Assembly (NCBI RefSeq): GCF_020463795.1
Contig: NZ_CP080025.1
Location: 3,407,501-3,471,500, forward strand
Origin: Echinicola marina
GTDB lineage: Bacteria > Bacteroidota > Bacteroidia > Cytophagales > Cyclobacteriaceae
DNA length: 64,000 nucleotides
Direction: 5' to 3'
The notes under the pieces were generated by a model. The model had not been told where the DNA came from. It did no database searches and worked only from the letters and a program-made list of their open reading frames with translations. Within the stretch, counting starts at the first letter, position 1; the number at the start of each line of letters is the position of its first letter. Positions 37,815 to 46,674 of the stretch are shown here, piece after piece. Made by a program: the position numbers and the translations under genes.

Positions 37815-39905
37815 ATGAACTTTCTGATTAGAGTTTCGATATTTTTCTTTTTGCTTTTCCAAGGTTTTTTTGTTCTGGGGCAGGTGGATGTGGACTTATC
37901 CGCATTTAACACCAAAACCGGGGCTAAGGTAATACAAAATCAACAGCATTTGGAGATTTCCTGGCCCCTGGAGGAAGGGAACAGGGCCGCCATTTCCCTT
38001 AACCTGAATGAAGGATCCAAACTTCTTGACAAACTTCAAATAAGCAAGCAGGGGGAATCCTATATGATAGCTGAAAAGCTAAACCCCAGTTTTTTATTGA
38101 CTGTAGGGCAACGGGATCTGAGCAAAGGTAGCGGGTGGAATATCTTTTTTGATAGAACGGCATACAAGGCCCATGATACCTATAAGGTTTCATTACAGAC
38201 AGAGAAGATCAGGGTAATAAGCCATGGACAGCGCACCATTGTTCAAGTGGATAAAATGCAGGCCGGTAATTTTTCTGGTTGGTTGGAGATCAGCATGTAC
38301 CATGGAAGTCCGCTGATGAACCTGGCAGCTGTACTCAGCACGCCTGAAGATGCCAAAGCGATTATTTATGATGCTGGATTGGTGAAAAGTGATGCGGCTT
38401 GGAATGAGGTTTTTTGGGCAGACACAGAGGGATACCTCCATTCCCAGCAACCAGCAAGTGTGGATATGCCCGCTCAAAACCTGGCCGTAAAATACCGTAC
38501 GATCATTGGGGAAGGGCAGGAAGGTAGCTTAGCGGTTTTTCCAGCACCTCATCAGTATTTTTATCCTTTGGACAATGCCTATAACCTGAAATACGTTTGG
38601 TATGGCAGTAATTACAGGGATATTGAACCCGGTTTTGGCTTAGGAATCCGTCATGATTTGATGGGTGACAGGAGGCATGTTCCTTGGTTCAATGCCCCTC
38701 CAAATACAGAACAAAGACTGAACTTTTTTGTCTATCTCAGCAATACCAAGGATGGACAGATATTGGAAGAGGTAAAAGCTTTTACCCATGGTGACCAATA
38801 CAAGCCAATTGCTGGTTATAGGACCATGGCCAGTCACTTTCATACCGAACATATGGATGATGTGCTTACGCATAAGCCCATTCCTGATATACCAGGACAT
38901 GTGAAGGCTTTGCGCAGTATGGGGGTCAATATCATGCATTTGGGAGAATATCACTTGGCAGGTAACCCTAGGGATTTAGGACCAAAGCGTTTACCTGAAT
39001 TACAATTGATGTTTGAGGAATGTGCCAGGCTTTCGGAAGCTGATTTTCTGATGCTTCCCGGGGAAGAACCCAATGTGCATTATGGAGGTCACTGGATGAA
39101 TATTTTTCCTAAACCGGTCTACTGGATCATGTCCAGAGAGGAAGGAAAGCCATTTGTAGAAGACCATCCTGATTATGGAAAGGTTTACAGAGTGGGCAAT
39201 AAAGAAGAAATGCTTCAACTACTGGAGGTAGAAAAAGGTCTGGCCTGGACGGCCCATGCAAGGACCAAAGGCTCCACAGGTTTTCCAGATGCGTATAAAG
39301 AAGAGGCCTTTTTCCATTCTGACAGGTTCAATGGAGCCGCTTGGAAGGCCATTCCTGCCGACCTTTCCATTCCCAATATGGGCAGAAGGGTCTTGGGTTT
39401 AATGGATGATGTGGCCAATTGGGGCGAAAGGAAATATGTGATAGGAGAGGCGGACCTTTTTAAGCTTGAGCCGGATTATGAAATCTATGGCCATATGAAC
39501 ATTAATTACCTTCAACTGGACAAAGTGCCCAAGTTTGAAGAAGGATGGCAACCTGTTTTGGATGCCATGGAGCATGGGAAATTCTTTGTGAGTACCGGTG
39601 AGGTCTTGATGCCTGAATTTTCCGTGAATGGCAAAGGAAGTGGTGAAAGCATTCAGTTGAAATCAAATGACAAAGCAACTGTTAAAGTAAAAGCCGAATG
39701 GACTTTCCCACTGAACTATGCTGAGATTGTTTCCGGAGATGGGGAGCAGGTATATCGCCAAAGAATTGACTTAAGTGATACCAAAGCTTTTGGGCAGGAG
39801 GTCTTTGAGTTTACGGCAGCGCTAAAAGGAAGAAAATGGCTGAGGTTGGAAATTTGGGATATTGCAGCCAATGGGGCCTTTACTCAGCCTGTTTGGATAG
39901 AATAA
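37815..39905 (+). CDS. Secreted PHP-like putative metallohydrolase, unknown substrate
   Basis: The 696-residue protein has a signal peptide (FFVLGQ). Residues 25-330 are beta-rich and not recognised. From about 335 a PHP/CehA-like region appears: SHFHTEH (His341, His343, His346), VNIMHLGEYH, MLPGEEPNVHYGGHWMN, and WTAHART. The histidine-rich motifs fit a multi-metal site. The C-terminal 110 residues look like a small beta domain. It is embedded in a glycosidase operon, so cleavage of an ester, phosphate or unusual glycosidic link is possible, but no function is established here. Confidence 0.6.
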   Translation: MNFLIRVSIFFFLLFQGFFVLGQVDVDLSAFNTKTGAKVIQNQQHLEISWPLEEGNRAAISLNLNEGSKLLDKLQISKQGESYMIAEKLNPSFLLTVGQRDLSKGSGWNIFFDRTAYKAHDTYKVSLQTEKIRVISHGQRTIVQVDKMQAGNFSGWLEISMYHGSPLMNLAAVLSTPEDAKAIIYDAGLVKSDAAWNEVFWADTEGYLHSQQPASVDMPAQNLAVKYRTIIGEGQEGSLAVFPAPHQYFYPLDNAYNLKYVWYGSNYRDIEPGFGLGIRHDLMGDRRHVPWFNAPPNTEQRLNFFVYLSNTKDGQILEEVKAFTHGDQYKPIAGYRTMASHFHTEHMDDVLTHKPIPDIPGHVKALRSMGVNIMHLGEYHLAGNPRDLGPKRLPELQLMFEECARLSEADFLMLPGEEPNVHYGGHWMNIFPKPVYWIMSREEGKPFVEDHPDYGKVYRVGNKEEMLQLLEVEKGLAWTAHARTKGSTGFPDAYKEEAFFHSDRFNGAAWKAIPADLSIPNMGRRVLGLMDDVANWGERKYVIGEADLFKLEPDYEIYGHMNINYLQLDKVPKFEEGWQPVLDAMEHGKFFVSTGEVLMPEFSVNGKGSGESIQLKSNDKATVKVKAEWTFPLNYAEIVSGDGEQVYRQRIDLSDTKAFGQEVFEFTAALKGRKWLRLEIWDIAANGAFTQPVWIE

Positions 39906-39931
39906 GAGTATTTGAATAAAAATAAGAAACT

Positions 39932-42460
39932 ATGATTGTTAAGATGAAAAATTGGGCACAAATCCTGGTAGGAGTATGTCTTAGCTCTTTAATCGGGTGT
40001 CAATCTCTTGATGGGAAACAGATAGAGGAAACCTCCGTCAGTCCGATGAATGCCATCCGGCCACCGGCATATCCCTTGATTACAGTTGATCCCTATTTTA
40101 GCGTATGGAGCATGGGGGATGAACTTCATGGAGATGCCACCAGACACTGGACAGGAACAGAAAATGATCTTCAAGGAATCATCAGAGTGGATGGTAAGGC
40201 CTATTATTTTTTGGGTGAGCCCGTAACAGAAACCAGGGCGGTTTTACCATTGACTGGAATGAAGGAAACTTGGTCTTACAGCCTCGAAAAGCCAACAGGG
40301 CAATGGAAAGAAATCGCTTATCAAGAAAGTAAACAATGGAAATCAACCCGTGGTGCATTTACTAACGGAGATGATAGTCCGGCACCTAATAAGTGGAATA
40401 CCAAAAATATTTGGGTAAGGAGAAGTTTTGATTTGGAGCGTGTGGATTTTCATGACATCCTATTGAATATCCATCACGATGATAATATAAAGGTGTATTT
40501 GAATGGTGTTTTGGCTTATGAAAAAGAGGGTTGGGTATCCAGTCCCTCTACATTTGCTATCAATGAGAAAGCCAAAAAGGCCCTAAAAGAGGGTGAAAAT
40601 ATCATGGCCATCCATTGTGAGAATACTACAGGAGGAGCATTCTTAGATGCTGGTTTGGTTGAAGTCCTTCCTCCAGCTGTAGAAATCGCCACTGCTAAGC
40701 AGACCCACGCAGAGGTGAGGGCCACCCAAACCCATTATACATTTGACTGTGGAGAAGTGGCGCTTGAAGTAAACTTCACTGCACCAATGCTTCCTGATAA
40801 TCTGGAAGTAATGACCAGACCGGCCAACTATGTCAGCTTTGAGGTACAATCAAAAGACGGGGCAGAACATGATGTGCAGGTTTATTTCAGTGCCGCTGGA
40901 AACATGGCTGTAAATACCCTGGACCAAGAAGTTGCTTGGGAAAGACCGGAAGTTGCTGGACTGCAAGTGATGAAGTTGGGAACAAGCACCCAGCCTGTAT
41001 TGAAGAAGAAAGGGGATAATATCAGGATCGACTGGGGATACCTGTATCTGGCTGCCAATGATCAGGAGAATACTACTTCCAAAATTGGTGTGAATACAGC
41101 ATCCATTACTGAGTTTGTCAAAAATGGAGAGTTGAGTGGCGAAGATGCCACTGACAATCCGCTGGCATTGAACCATAAAATGATAACGCAAGCAGTTGCT
41201 TTTGATTATGGAAAAGTAGGAAGCACGGCAAAGGAGAATTTTGTGACCTTGGCTTATGATGACCTATATGCAGTTCAGTTTTTTAAGGAAAACCTGAAGG
41301 CTTGGTGGAAGAAATACGGCATGAGCACTGAAGAAATGCTTCAGGCTGCCCAGACTGATTATAGTAAATTGATAAAAGCCAGCGAAGATTTTGATCAAGA
41401 ATTGTATCAGGATGCTTTGCAGGCTGGTGGAGCAGATTATGCAGCTATTTGTGCCTTGGTTTACCGTCAGGCTGTTTCTGCCCATAAGACAGTAGAAGGA
41501 CCCAATGGAGAGCTTTTCTTCTTTTCAAAAGAAAACTTCAGCAATGGATCCATTGGTACAGTAGATGTTACTTATCCATCAGCGCCATTGTTTTTGATCT
41601 ATAACCCGGACCTTCTGAAGGGCATGTTGGAGCCTATTTACTATTACAGTGAAAGTGGAAAATGGGCCAAGCCTTTCCCCGCACATGATGTAGGAACCTA
41701 TCCTTTGGCCAATGGACAGACTTATGGAGAAGATATGCCTGTGGAAGAAGCGGGTAATATGTTACTCTTGACAGGGGCAATAGCCAAAGTGGAAGGGAAT
41801 GCTGATTATGCTTCCAAGCACTGGGATATGATGACCACTTGGGTGGAATATCTGGCCAATGAGGGATTTGATCCAGCGAACCAACTTTGTACGGATGATT
41901 TTGCCGGACACTTGGCGCATAATGCGAATCTATCTGTAAAAGCCATCTTGGCCATTGCTGCTTATGGGCAGATGGCAGAGAGCTTGGGTAAGCCAGAAGT
42001 CGCTGAAAAGTATACAGCTATGGCCAAGGATTTTGCGCAGAAATGGATGGAGAAAGCTGAAGACGGAGATCATTATAGCTTGACCTTTGACAAGAAAGAT
42101 ACTTGGAGTCAAAAATACAATTTGGTTTGGAACAAGCTGTTGGACTTAAATATCTTCCCAGAAGATGTGGCACAAAAGGAAATCGCTTATTATTTGACCA
42201 AACAAGAAGACTATGGTTTGCCATTGGACAGTAGGAAGACTTATACCAAATCTGATTGGGTAATGTGGACCGCCACCATGGCTGATGATGAGGCCGATAA
42301 AAAAGCCCTTATCGAACCTATGTTTACCTATATCAATGAGACGCCTAATAGGATTCCTGTAAGTGATTGGCATGAAACTACCAATGCAAAATCAGTGGGC
42401 TTTAGGGCCAGATCGGTAGTTGGTGGATACTTTATGCCTGTCCTAAAGGAAAAGTTATAA
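39932..42460 (+). CDS. DUF4965/DUF5127/DUF1793 glutaminase-family lipoprotein
   Basis: The 842-residue protein has a lipoprotein-like N-terminus (SSLIGC) and the order of domains seen in bacterial glutaminase A-like proteins: IRPPAYPLITVDPYFSVWS at residues 43-61, DUF5127-like middle, DUF4965 (EMLQAAQTDYSKLI) and a C-terminal alpha/alpha region (DVGTYPLANGQTYGEDMPVE, WHETTNAKSVGFRARSVVGG). A galactose-binding-like module occupies about 125-245 (IWVRRSFDLERVDFHDILLN, IKVYLNGVLAYEKEG). These proteins recur in polysaccharide loci, where glycosidase activity is as likely as glutaminase. Confidence 0.75.
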   Translation: MIVKMKNWAQILVGVCLSSLIGCQSLDGKQIEETSVSPMNAIRPPAYPLITVDPYFSVWSMGDELHGDATRHWTGTENDLQGIIRVDGKAYYFLGEPVTETRAVLPLTGMKETWSYSLEKPTGQWKEIAYQESKQWKSTRGAFTNGDDSPAPNKWNTKNIWVRRSFDLERVDFHDILLNIHHDDNIKVYLNGVLAYEKEGWVSSPSTFAINEKAKKALKEGENIMAIHCENTTGGAFLDAGLVEVLPPAVEIATAKQTHAEVRATQTHYTFDCGEVALEVNFTAPMLPDNLEVMTRPANYVSFEVQSKDGAEHDVQVYFSAAGNMAVNTLDQEVAWERPEVAGLQVMKLGTSTQPVLKKKGDNIRIDWGYLYLAANDQENTTSKIGVNTASITEFVKNGELSGEDATDNPLALNHKMITQAVAFDYGKVGSTAKENFVTLAYDDLYAVQFFKENLKAWWKKYGMSTEEMLQAAQTDYSKLIKASEDFDQELYQDALQAGGADYAAICALVYRQAVSAHKTVEGPNGELFFFSKENFSNGSIGTVDVTYPSAPLFLIYNPDLLKGMLEPIYYYSESGKWAKPFPAHDVGTYPLANGQTYGEDMPVEEAGNMLLLTGAIAKVEGNADYASKHWDMMTTWVEYLANEGFDPANQLCTDDFAGHLAHNANLSVKAILAIAAYGQMAESLGKPEVAEKYTAMAKDFAQKWMEKAEDGDHYSLTFDKKDTWSQKYNLVWNKLLDLNIFPEDVAQKEIAYYLTKQEDYGLPLDSRKTYTKSDWVMWTATMADDEADKKALIEPMFTYINETPNRIPVSDWHETTNAKSVGFRARSVVGGYFMPVLKEKL

Positions 42461-42464
42461 CGAA

Positions 42465-44600
42465 ATGATTTTCAAGAAATACACCCTAATAACCAGTGCA
42501 GTCCTGCTAACGCTCCTCTTTTCCTGTAAAGGGGAGAAGCAGGTTGCTGTAGATATTAATTGGGTCGACAGGATCGATACCACTGCTACCAATGCACATT
42601 ATATCAGTAACAGGGCACCACTTAAACCCAGTGCTCTAATAAAGCTTCCGGTTGGAGCTGTACGACCTGAAGGATTTCTAAAGGAGTATTTGATCAGACA
42701 GAAAAATGGGCTTACCGGTAATTTGGGAGAGATCAGTGCCTGGTTACAAAAGGAAGATAATGCCTGGCTCAGCAAGGATGGAGAAGGCCAGTGGGGCTGG
42801 GAAGAAGTGCCTTATTGGTTAAAGGGCTATGCCAATATTGGCTATTTGTTGGAAGACCAAAAGATGATTGATGAGGCCATGGTTTGGTTGGAAGGCACCA
42901 TGGAAAGCCAAAGGGAAGATGGTAATTTCGGACCGAGACATTTCGATGGTGATAATCAGGATTTTTGGGCCAATATGATCATGTTGTATTGTCTACAGTC
43001 TTACTATGAATACAGTCATGATGAGCGGGTGATTGACCTGATGACCAGGTATTTTAAATTTGAATTGAACGTTCCCGATGAAAATTTTCTCAACGGATAT
43101 TGGCAAAAGTTAAGAGGTGGAGATAACCTTCACAGTGTCTATTGGCTGTACAATAGAACCGGAGATCAATTTCTGTTAGAATTGGCCGAAAAGATCCACC
43201 GAAATACATCTGACTGGATAGGTAGGCAGCATGATCTCAAGGATATCCATAATTATTATGAAGTAAGGGATGGAGAAGAGGTGCCTGATTGGTACAGAGA
43301 CCAGATTGACTGGCATAATGTAAATCATGCCCAAGCCTTCAGAGAACCAGCTCAGTATGCCTTGCTTTCCCATGATGAGCAACATACGGCGGCTACTTAT
43401 GAGAATTTTAATATCATTAGGGAACATTTTGGACAAGTTCCTGGAGGGATGTTTGGGAGTGATGAAAATGCTAGACCTGGTTATGCTGATCCGAGACAAG
43501 GTATTGAGACATGTGGTATAGTAGAGCAGATGAATTCAGATGAACACTTGTTGAGAATCACAGGAGATCCATTTTGGGCAGATCATGCGGAAGAAATTGC
43601 TTATAATATCTACCCCGCTGCTGTAATGCCTGATTTCAAATCTTTGCATTATATTACTTCTCCCAATATGGTGTTATTGGATGCTGAAAACCATGCCCCA
43701 GGCATTGCCAATTCAGGACCTTTTCTGATGATGAACCCCTTTAGTTCCAGGTGTTGTCAGCATAATCATTCCCAAGGATGGCCCTATTTCATAGAAAACC
43801 TATGGATGGCTACACCAGATAATGGCTTGGTAGCAGCTATTTATGGCCCAAGTAATGTGACAGCTAAGGTAGGATTAGAAGGCAATGAAGTGACTATCCA
43901 TGAAAGTACGCATTATCCATTTGAGGAAGATTTGAATTTTACAATTGAAACAGCAGTAGCGGTTGTATTTCCGCTTTACTTGAGAATACCTGAATGGACG
44001 CAAAAGGCTGAAATCTTTATCAATGGAGAGTTAGTAAAATCTGAAATTTCTAATTCTGGTTATGTCAAGATAGAGCGCGAGTGGCATTCCAAGGATCAAG
44101 TAAAGCTAACCTTGCCCATGGAGATTAGGGTGGATACTTGGGAGAAAAACAGCAATAGCTTTAGTGTGAACCGTGGCCCTTTGACCTATTCATTAAAGAT
44201 AGGCGAAGATTATATTAAAAGGGACAGTGAAGAAACCGCTATTTGGGATTCCAAATGGCAAGAGGGTGCAGACACCAAGAAATGGCCTTCTTGGGAAGTC
44301 CATCCAACGACGGATTGGAATTATAGTTTGGTCTTGGACAAGGATAATCCTGCGGCCTCGCTTACTGTCGAGGAGAAAGAATGGCCGGCATCTGATTTTC
44401 CTTTTACCCCGGAAAGTGTCCCAGTGCTGATCAAAGCAAAGGGAAAGCAAATTCCTGAATGGCAGCTAGGCCAATATGGCTTGGTGGGAGAATTGAAGGA
44501 TTTGCCTAAAACTACAGAGGCTCCCGCAGTGGATGTTGAGCTGATTCCAATGGGAGCAGCCAGATTGCGTATCAGTGCTTTTCCCGAGTTAAAAGAATAG
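42465..44600 (+). CDS. GH127-type beta-L-arabinofuranosidase lipoprotein (DUF1680)
   Basis: The 711-residue lipoprotein (LLFSC, Cys21) has a DUF1680 catalytic domain. The HypBA1-type residues are Glu348 and Cys350 in QGIETCGIVEQ and Cys430-Cys431 in SRCCQHNHSQGWPYF. It is more compact than the GH127 at 21129 and lacks the C-terminal binding modules. It starts 4 bp after the DUF4965 gene stop, so they share a transcript. Expected substrate: terminal beta-L-arabinofuranose, as found on hydroxyproline-rich glycoproteins and some pectin side chains. Confidence 0.88.
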   Translation: MIFKKYTLITSAVLLTLLFSCKGEKQVAVDINWVDRIDTTATNAHYISNRAPLKPSALIKLPVGAVRPEGFLKEYLIRQKNGLTGNLGEISAWLQKEDNAWLSKDGEGQWGWEEVPYWLKGYANIGYLLEDQKMIDEAMVWLEGTMESQREDGNFGPRHFDGDNQDFWANMIMLYCLQSYYEYSHDERVIDLMTRYFKFELNVPDENFLNGYWQKLRGGDNLHSVYWLYNRTGDQFLLELAEKIHRNTSDWIGRQHDLKDIHNYYEVRDGEEVPDWYRDQIDWHNVNHAQAFREPAQYALLSHDEQHTAATYENFNIIREHFGQVPGGMFGSDENARPGYADPRQGIETCGIVEQMNSDEHLLRITGDPFWADHAEEIAYNIYPAAVMPDFKSLHYITSPNMVLLDAENHAPGIANSGPFLMMNPFSSRCCQHNHSQGWPYFIENLWMATPDNGLVAAIYGPSNVTAKVGLEGNEVTIHESTHYPFEEDLNFTIETAVAVVFPLYLRIPEWTQKAEIFINGELVKSEISNSGYVKIEREWHSKDQVKLTLPMEIRVDTWEKNSNSFSVNRGPLTYSLKIGEDYIKRDSEETAIWDSKWQEGADTKKWPSWEVHPTTDWNYSLVLDKDNPAASLTVEEKEWPASDFPFTPESVPVLIKAKGKQIPEWQLGQYGLVGELKDLPKTTEAPAVDVELIPMGAARLRISAFPELKE

Positions 44601-44625
44601 TCAAATAAGAAGAGCCTGGGTGAAA

Positions 44626-44658
44626 AACCTTTCCAAAGGTTCAACCTTTGGAAAGGTT
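44626..44658. repeat. Perfect 15-bp palindrome, copy A
   Basis: Left arm 44626-44640 (AACCTTTCCAAAGGT), 3-nt loop TCA and right arm 44644-44658 are perfectly complementary. It starts 25 bp after the GH127 stop. A related palindrome with compensatory changes lies at 62766-62798. Confidence 0.85.
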
Positions 44659-44733
44659 TATAGAAGCCTTCCAGCTCATATTTTCAAGACATGAAATCAT
44701 AATTATCAAACTTAAAATAAACCAAAACACAAA

Positions 44734-46566
44734 ATGAAAAAAACAATCTTACTGGGAGCGGGTTTACTTTTGGCCCAATCTTTTGCTTGGGCCCAAAATG
44801 GTGCCTGGGAGCCTGCCGAGGGGAAGATCATGACAGCGTGGGCAGAGCAAGTAGATCCTGAAAATGTCCATCAAGAGTACCCAAGACCACAAATGGTAAG
44901 GGAAGATAACTGGCAAAACCTGAATGGGCTTTGGCAGTATGAAATCCAAGCAAAAGGTGGAAGTGCTCCATCTTCTTTTGAAGGAGAAATCTTGGTGCCT
45001 TTTGCTGTTGAGTCAGCACTTTCTGGTGTAGGAAAAACAGTTGGAAAAGACCAGGAATTATGGTACAAAACCACCTTTGATGCCAAAAAATCCAGCAATG
45101 AAAAGGTGCTGCTGCACTTCGGAGCGGTAGATTGGGAAACAGAGGTTTTTGTAAACGGAAAATCTGTAGGGGTTCATCAAGGTGGTTTTACGCCTTTCTC
45201 TTTTGACATCACCGACGCCCTTAAGGGAAGAAGGAACAATGAATTGGTGGTAAGGGTTTGGGATCCAACTGATGAGGGACCTCAGCCAAGAGGCAAGCAG
45301 GTGAATAATCCACACGGAATTTGGTATACACCTGTAACCGGTATATGGCAGACTGTTTGGACAGAAAATGTTCCTAGCAGCCATATTGTTTCCACTAAAA
45401 ATACTCCAGATGTAGACGCGGGGACTTTGACGGTAGAGACTGAAGTTGCTGGTGCCCAAGCTGGACAAATGGTAAAAGTGAAAGCCTTGGCCAATGGCGC
45501 AGTGGTAGCAGAGAAAGAAGTGGCCGTTGGTGACGCAGCTGTATTATCAATTAATGATGCCAAGCTTTGGGAACCAGGAAATCCTTTCCTTTATGACCTT
45601 GAAGTAAGCTTGGTGAAAGGAAACAAGGTGATCGATGCGATTGATGGCTATGCTGCCATGAGAAAAATCAGCATGGAATTGGGAGAAGACGGTATTCAAA
45701 GAATGCTCTTGAATGACAAGTTTGTTTTCCAATATGGTCCACTGGATCAAGGATGGTGGCCTGACGGCCTTTATACTGCACCAAATGAAGAAGCTTTGGT
45801 GTTTGATATCGCTAAGACCCAGGAAATGGGCTTCAATATGATCCGTAAGCACGTGAAAGTAGAGCCAGCTAGGTGGTATTATCACTGTGACAAAATGGGT
45901 ATGTTGGTATGGCAGGATATGCCAAGCGGTGACCATGGAAACAGATGGAACCCAAGACCAGGTGTGGCTGGTGTAGGTACCGAAAGGCAACGTACTGCTG
46001 AATCTGAGGCCATTTATAGAAAAGAGTGGAAAGATATTATTGATGCCAATTATAACTTCCCATCTATCGTGGTTTGGGTACCGTTTAATGAGGCTTGGGG
46101 TCAGTTTAAGACTGAAGAAATTGTAAAGTGGACCGTGGCTTATGATGAAAGCCGCTTGATCAATGGTGCCAGTGGTGGTAACTTCTTCCCTGTTGGTCAG
46201 ATCATTGATTTGCACAACTATCCAGATCCAGCTATGCCAAGTCCAAGGTTATTTGGTAAGGACATGGTCCTTACTTTAGGTGAATTTGGTGGGCTAGGAC
46301 TTCCTGTAGATGGCCATACTTGGCAAGAAAAAGACAACTGGGGTTATCAAAGCTTTAAGTCTGTCGGTGAATTGGAAAACAGGTATGAGAAATTAATGGA
46401 TGATTTGGTGAAATTGATCCCTATGGGACTTTCTGCGGCGGTTTATACACAAACCACTGATGTGGAAGTAGAGACCAATGGACTAATGACCTATGATAGA
46501 AAGGTGATTAAACTGACACCAGATTTCCTTAAAAAAGTACATGAAAAACTGTACGAAGCAAAATAA
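44734..46566 (+). CDS. GH2 family glycoside hydrolase
   Basis: The 610-residue protein has a signal peptide (SFAWAQ), a GH2 sugar-binding domain (LWYKTTFDAKKSSNEKVLLH, VFVNGKSVGVHQGGFTPF), an Ig-like domain and a TIM barrel with Glu453 in VPFNEAWGQF (acid/base) and Glu517 in LTLGEFGG (nucleophile). It is shorter than LacZ, lacking the C-terminal domain. Beta-galactosidase-like activity is the default guess; arabinopyranosidase or other GH2 specificities are possible. Last gene of the locus, followed by a terminator. Confidence 0.9.
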   Translation: MKKTILLGAGLLLAQSFAWAQNGAWEPAEGKIMTAWAEQVDPENVHQEYPRPQMVREDNWQNLNGLWQYEIQAKGGSAPSSFEGEILVPFAVESALSGVGKTVGKDQELWYKTTFDAKKSSNEKVLLHFGAVDWETEVFVNGKSVGVHQGGFTPFSFDITDALKGRRNNELVVRVWDPTDEGPQPRGKQVNNPHGIWYTPVTGIWQTVWTENVPSSHIVSTKNTPDVDAGTLTVETEVAGAQAGQMVKVKALANGAVVAEKEVAVGDAAVLSINDAKLWEPGNPFLYDLEVSLVKGNKVIDAIDGYAAMRKISMELGEDGIQRMLLNDKFVFQYGPLDQGWWPDGLYTAPNEEALVFDIAKTQEMGFNMIRKHVKVEPARWYYHCDKMGMLVWQDMPSGDHGNRWNPRPGVAGVGTERQRTAESEAIYRKEWKDIIDANYNFPSIVVWVPFNEAWGQFKTEEIVKWTVAYDESRLINGASGGNFFPVGQIIDLHNYPDPAMPSPRLFGKDMVLTLGEFGGLGLPVDGHTWQEKDNWGYQSFKSVGELENRYEKLMDDLVKLIPMGLSAAVYTQTTDVEVETNGLMTYDRKVIKLTPDFLKKVHEKLYEAK

Positions 46567-46636
46567 AGTTTAGGATTAGTAGCATCTGCAATTAGTAATA
46601 GGGATTATTATTAGATAATGCAGATAAATAGGAAAA

Positions 46637-46670
46637 CCGGGCTGAATCAATAGATTTGCCCGGCTTTTTT
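46637..46670 (+). terminator. Intrinsic terminator after GH2
   Basis: CCGGGC (46637-46642) pairs with GCCCGG (46658-46663); AATC/GATT extends the hairpin inside the loop, and TTTTTT follows at 46665-46670. An A-run precedes the left arm, so it may also stop the convergent metalloprotease transcript. Confidence 0.8.
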
Positions 46671-46674
46671 GTTT

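Noticed and set aside
44626-44658. Insertion-sequence terminal repeats
   Set aside because: The two arms are separated by only 3 bp and no transposase frame is present.
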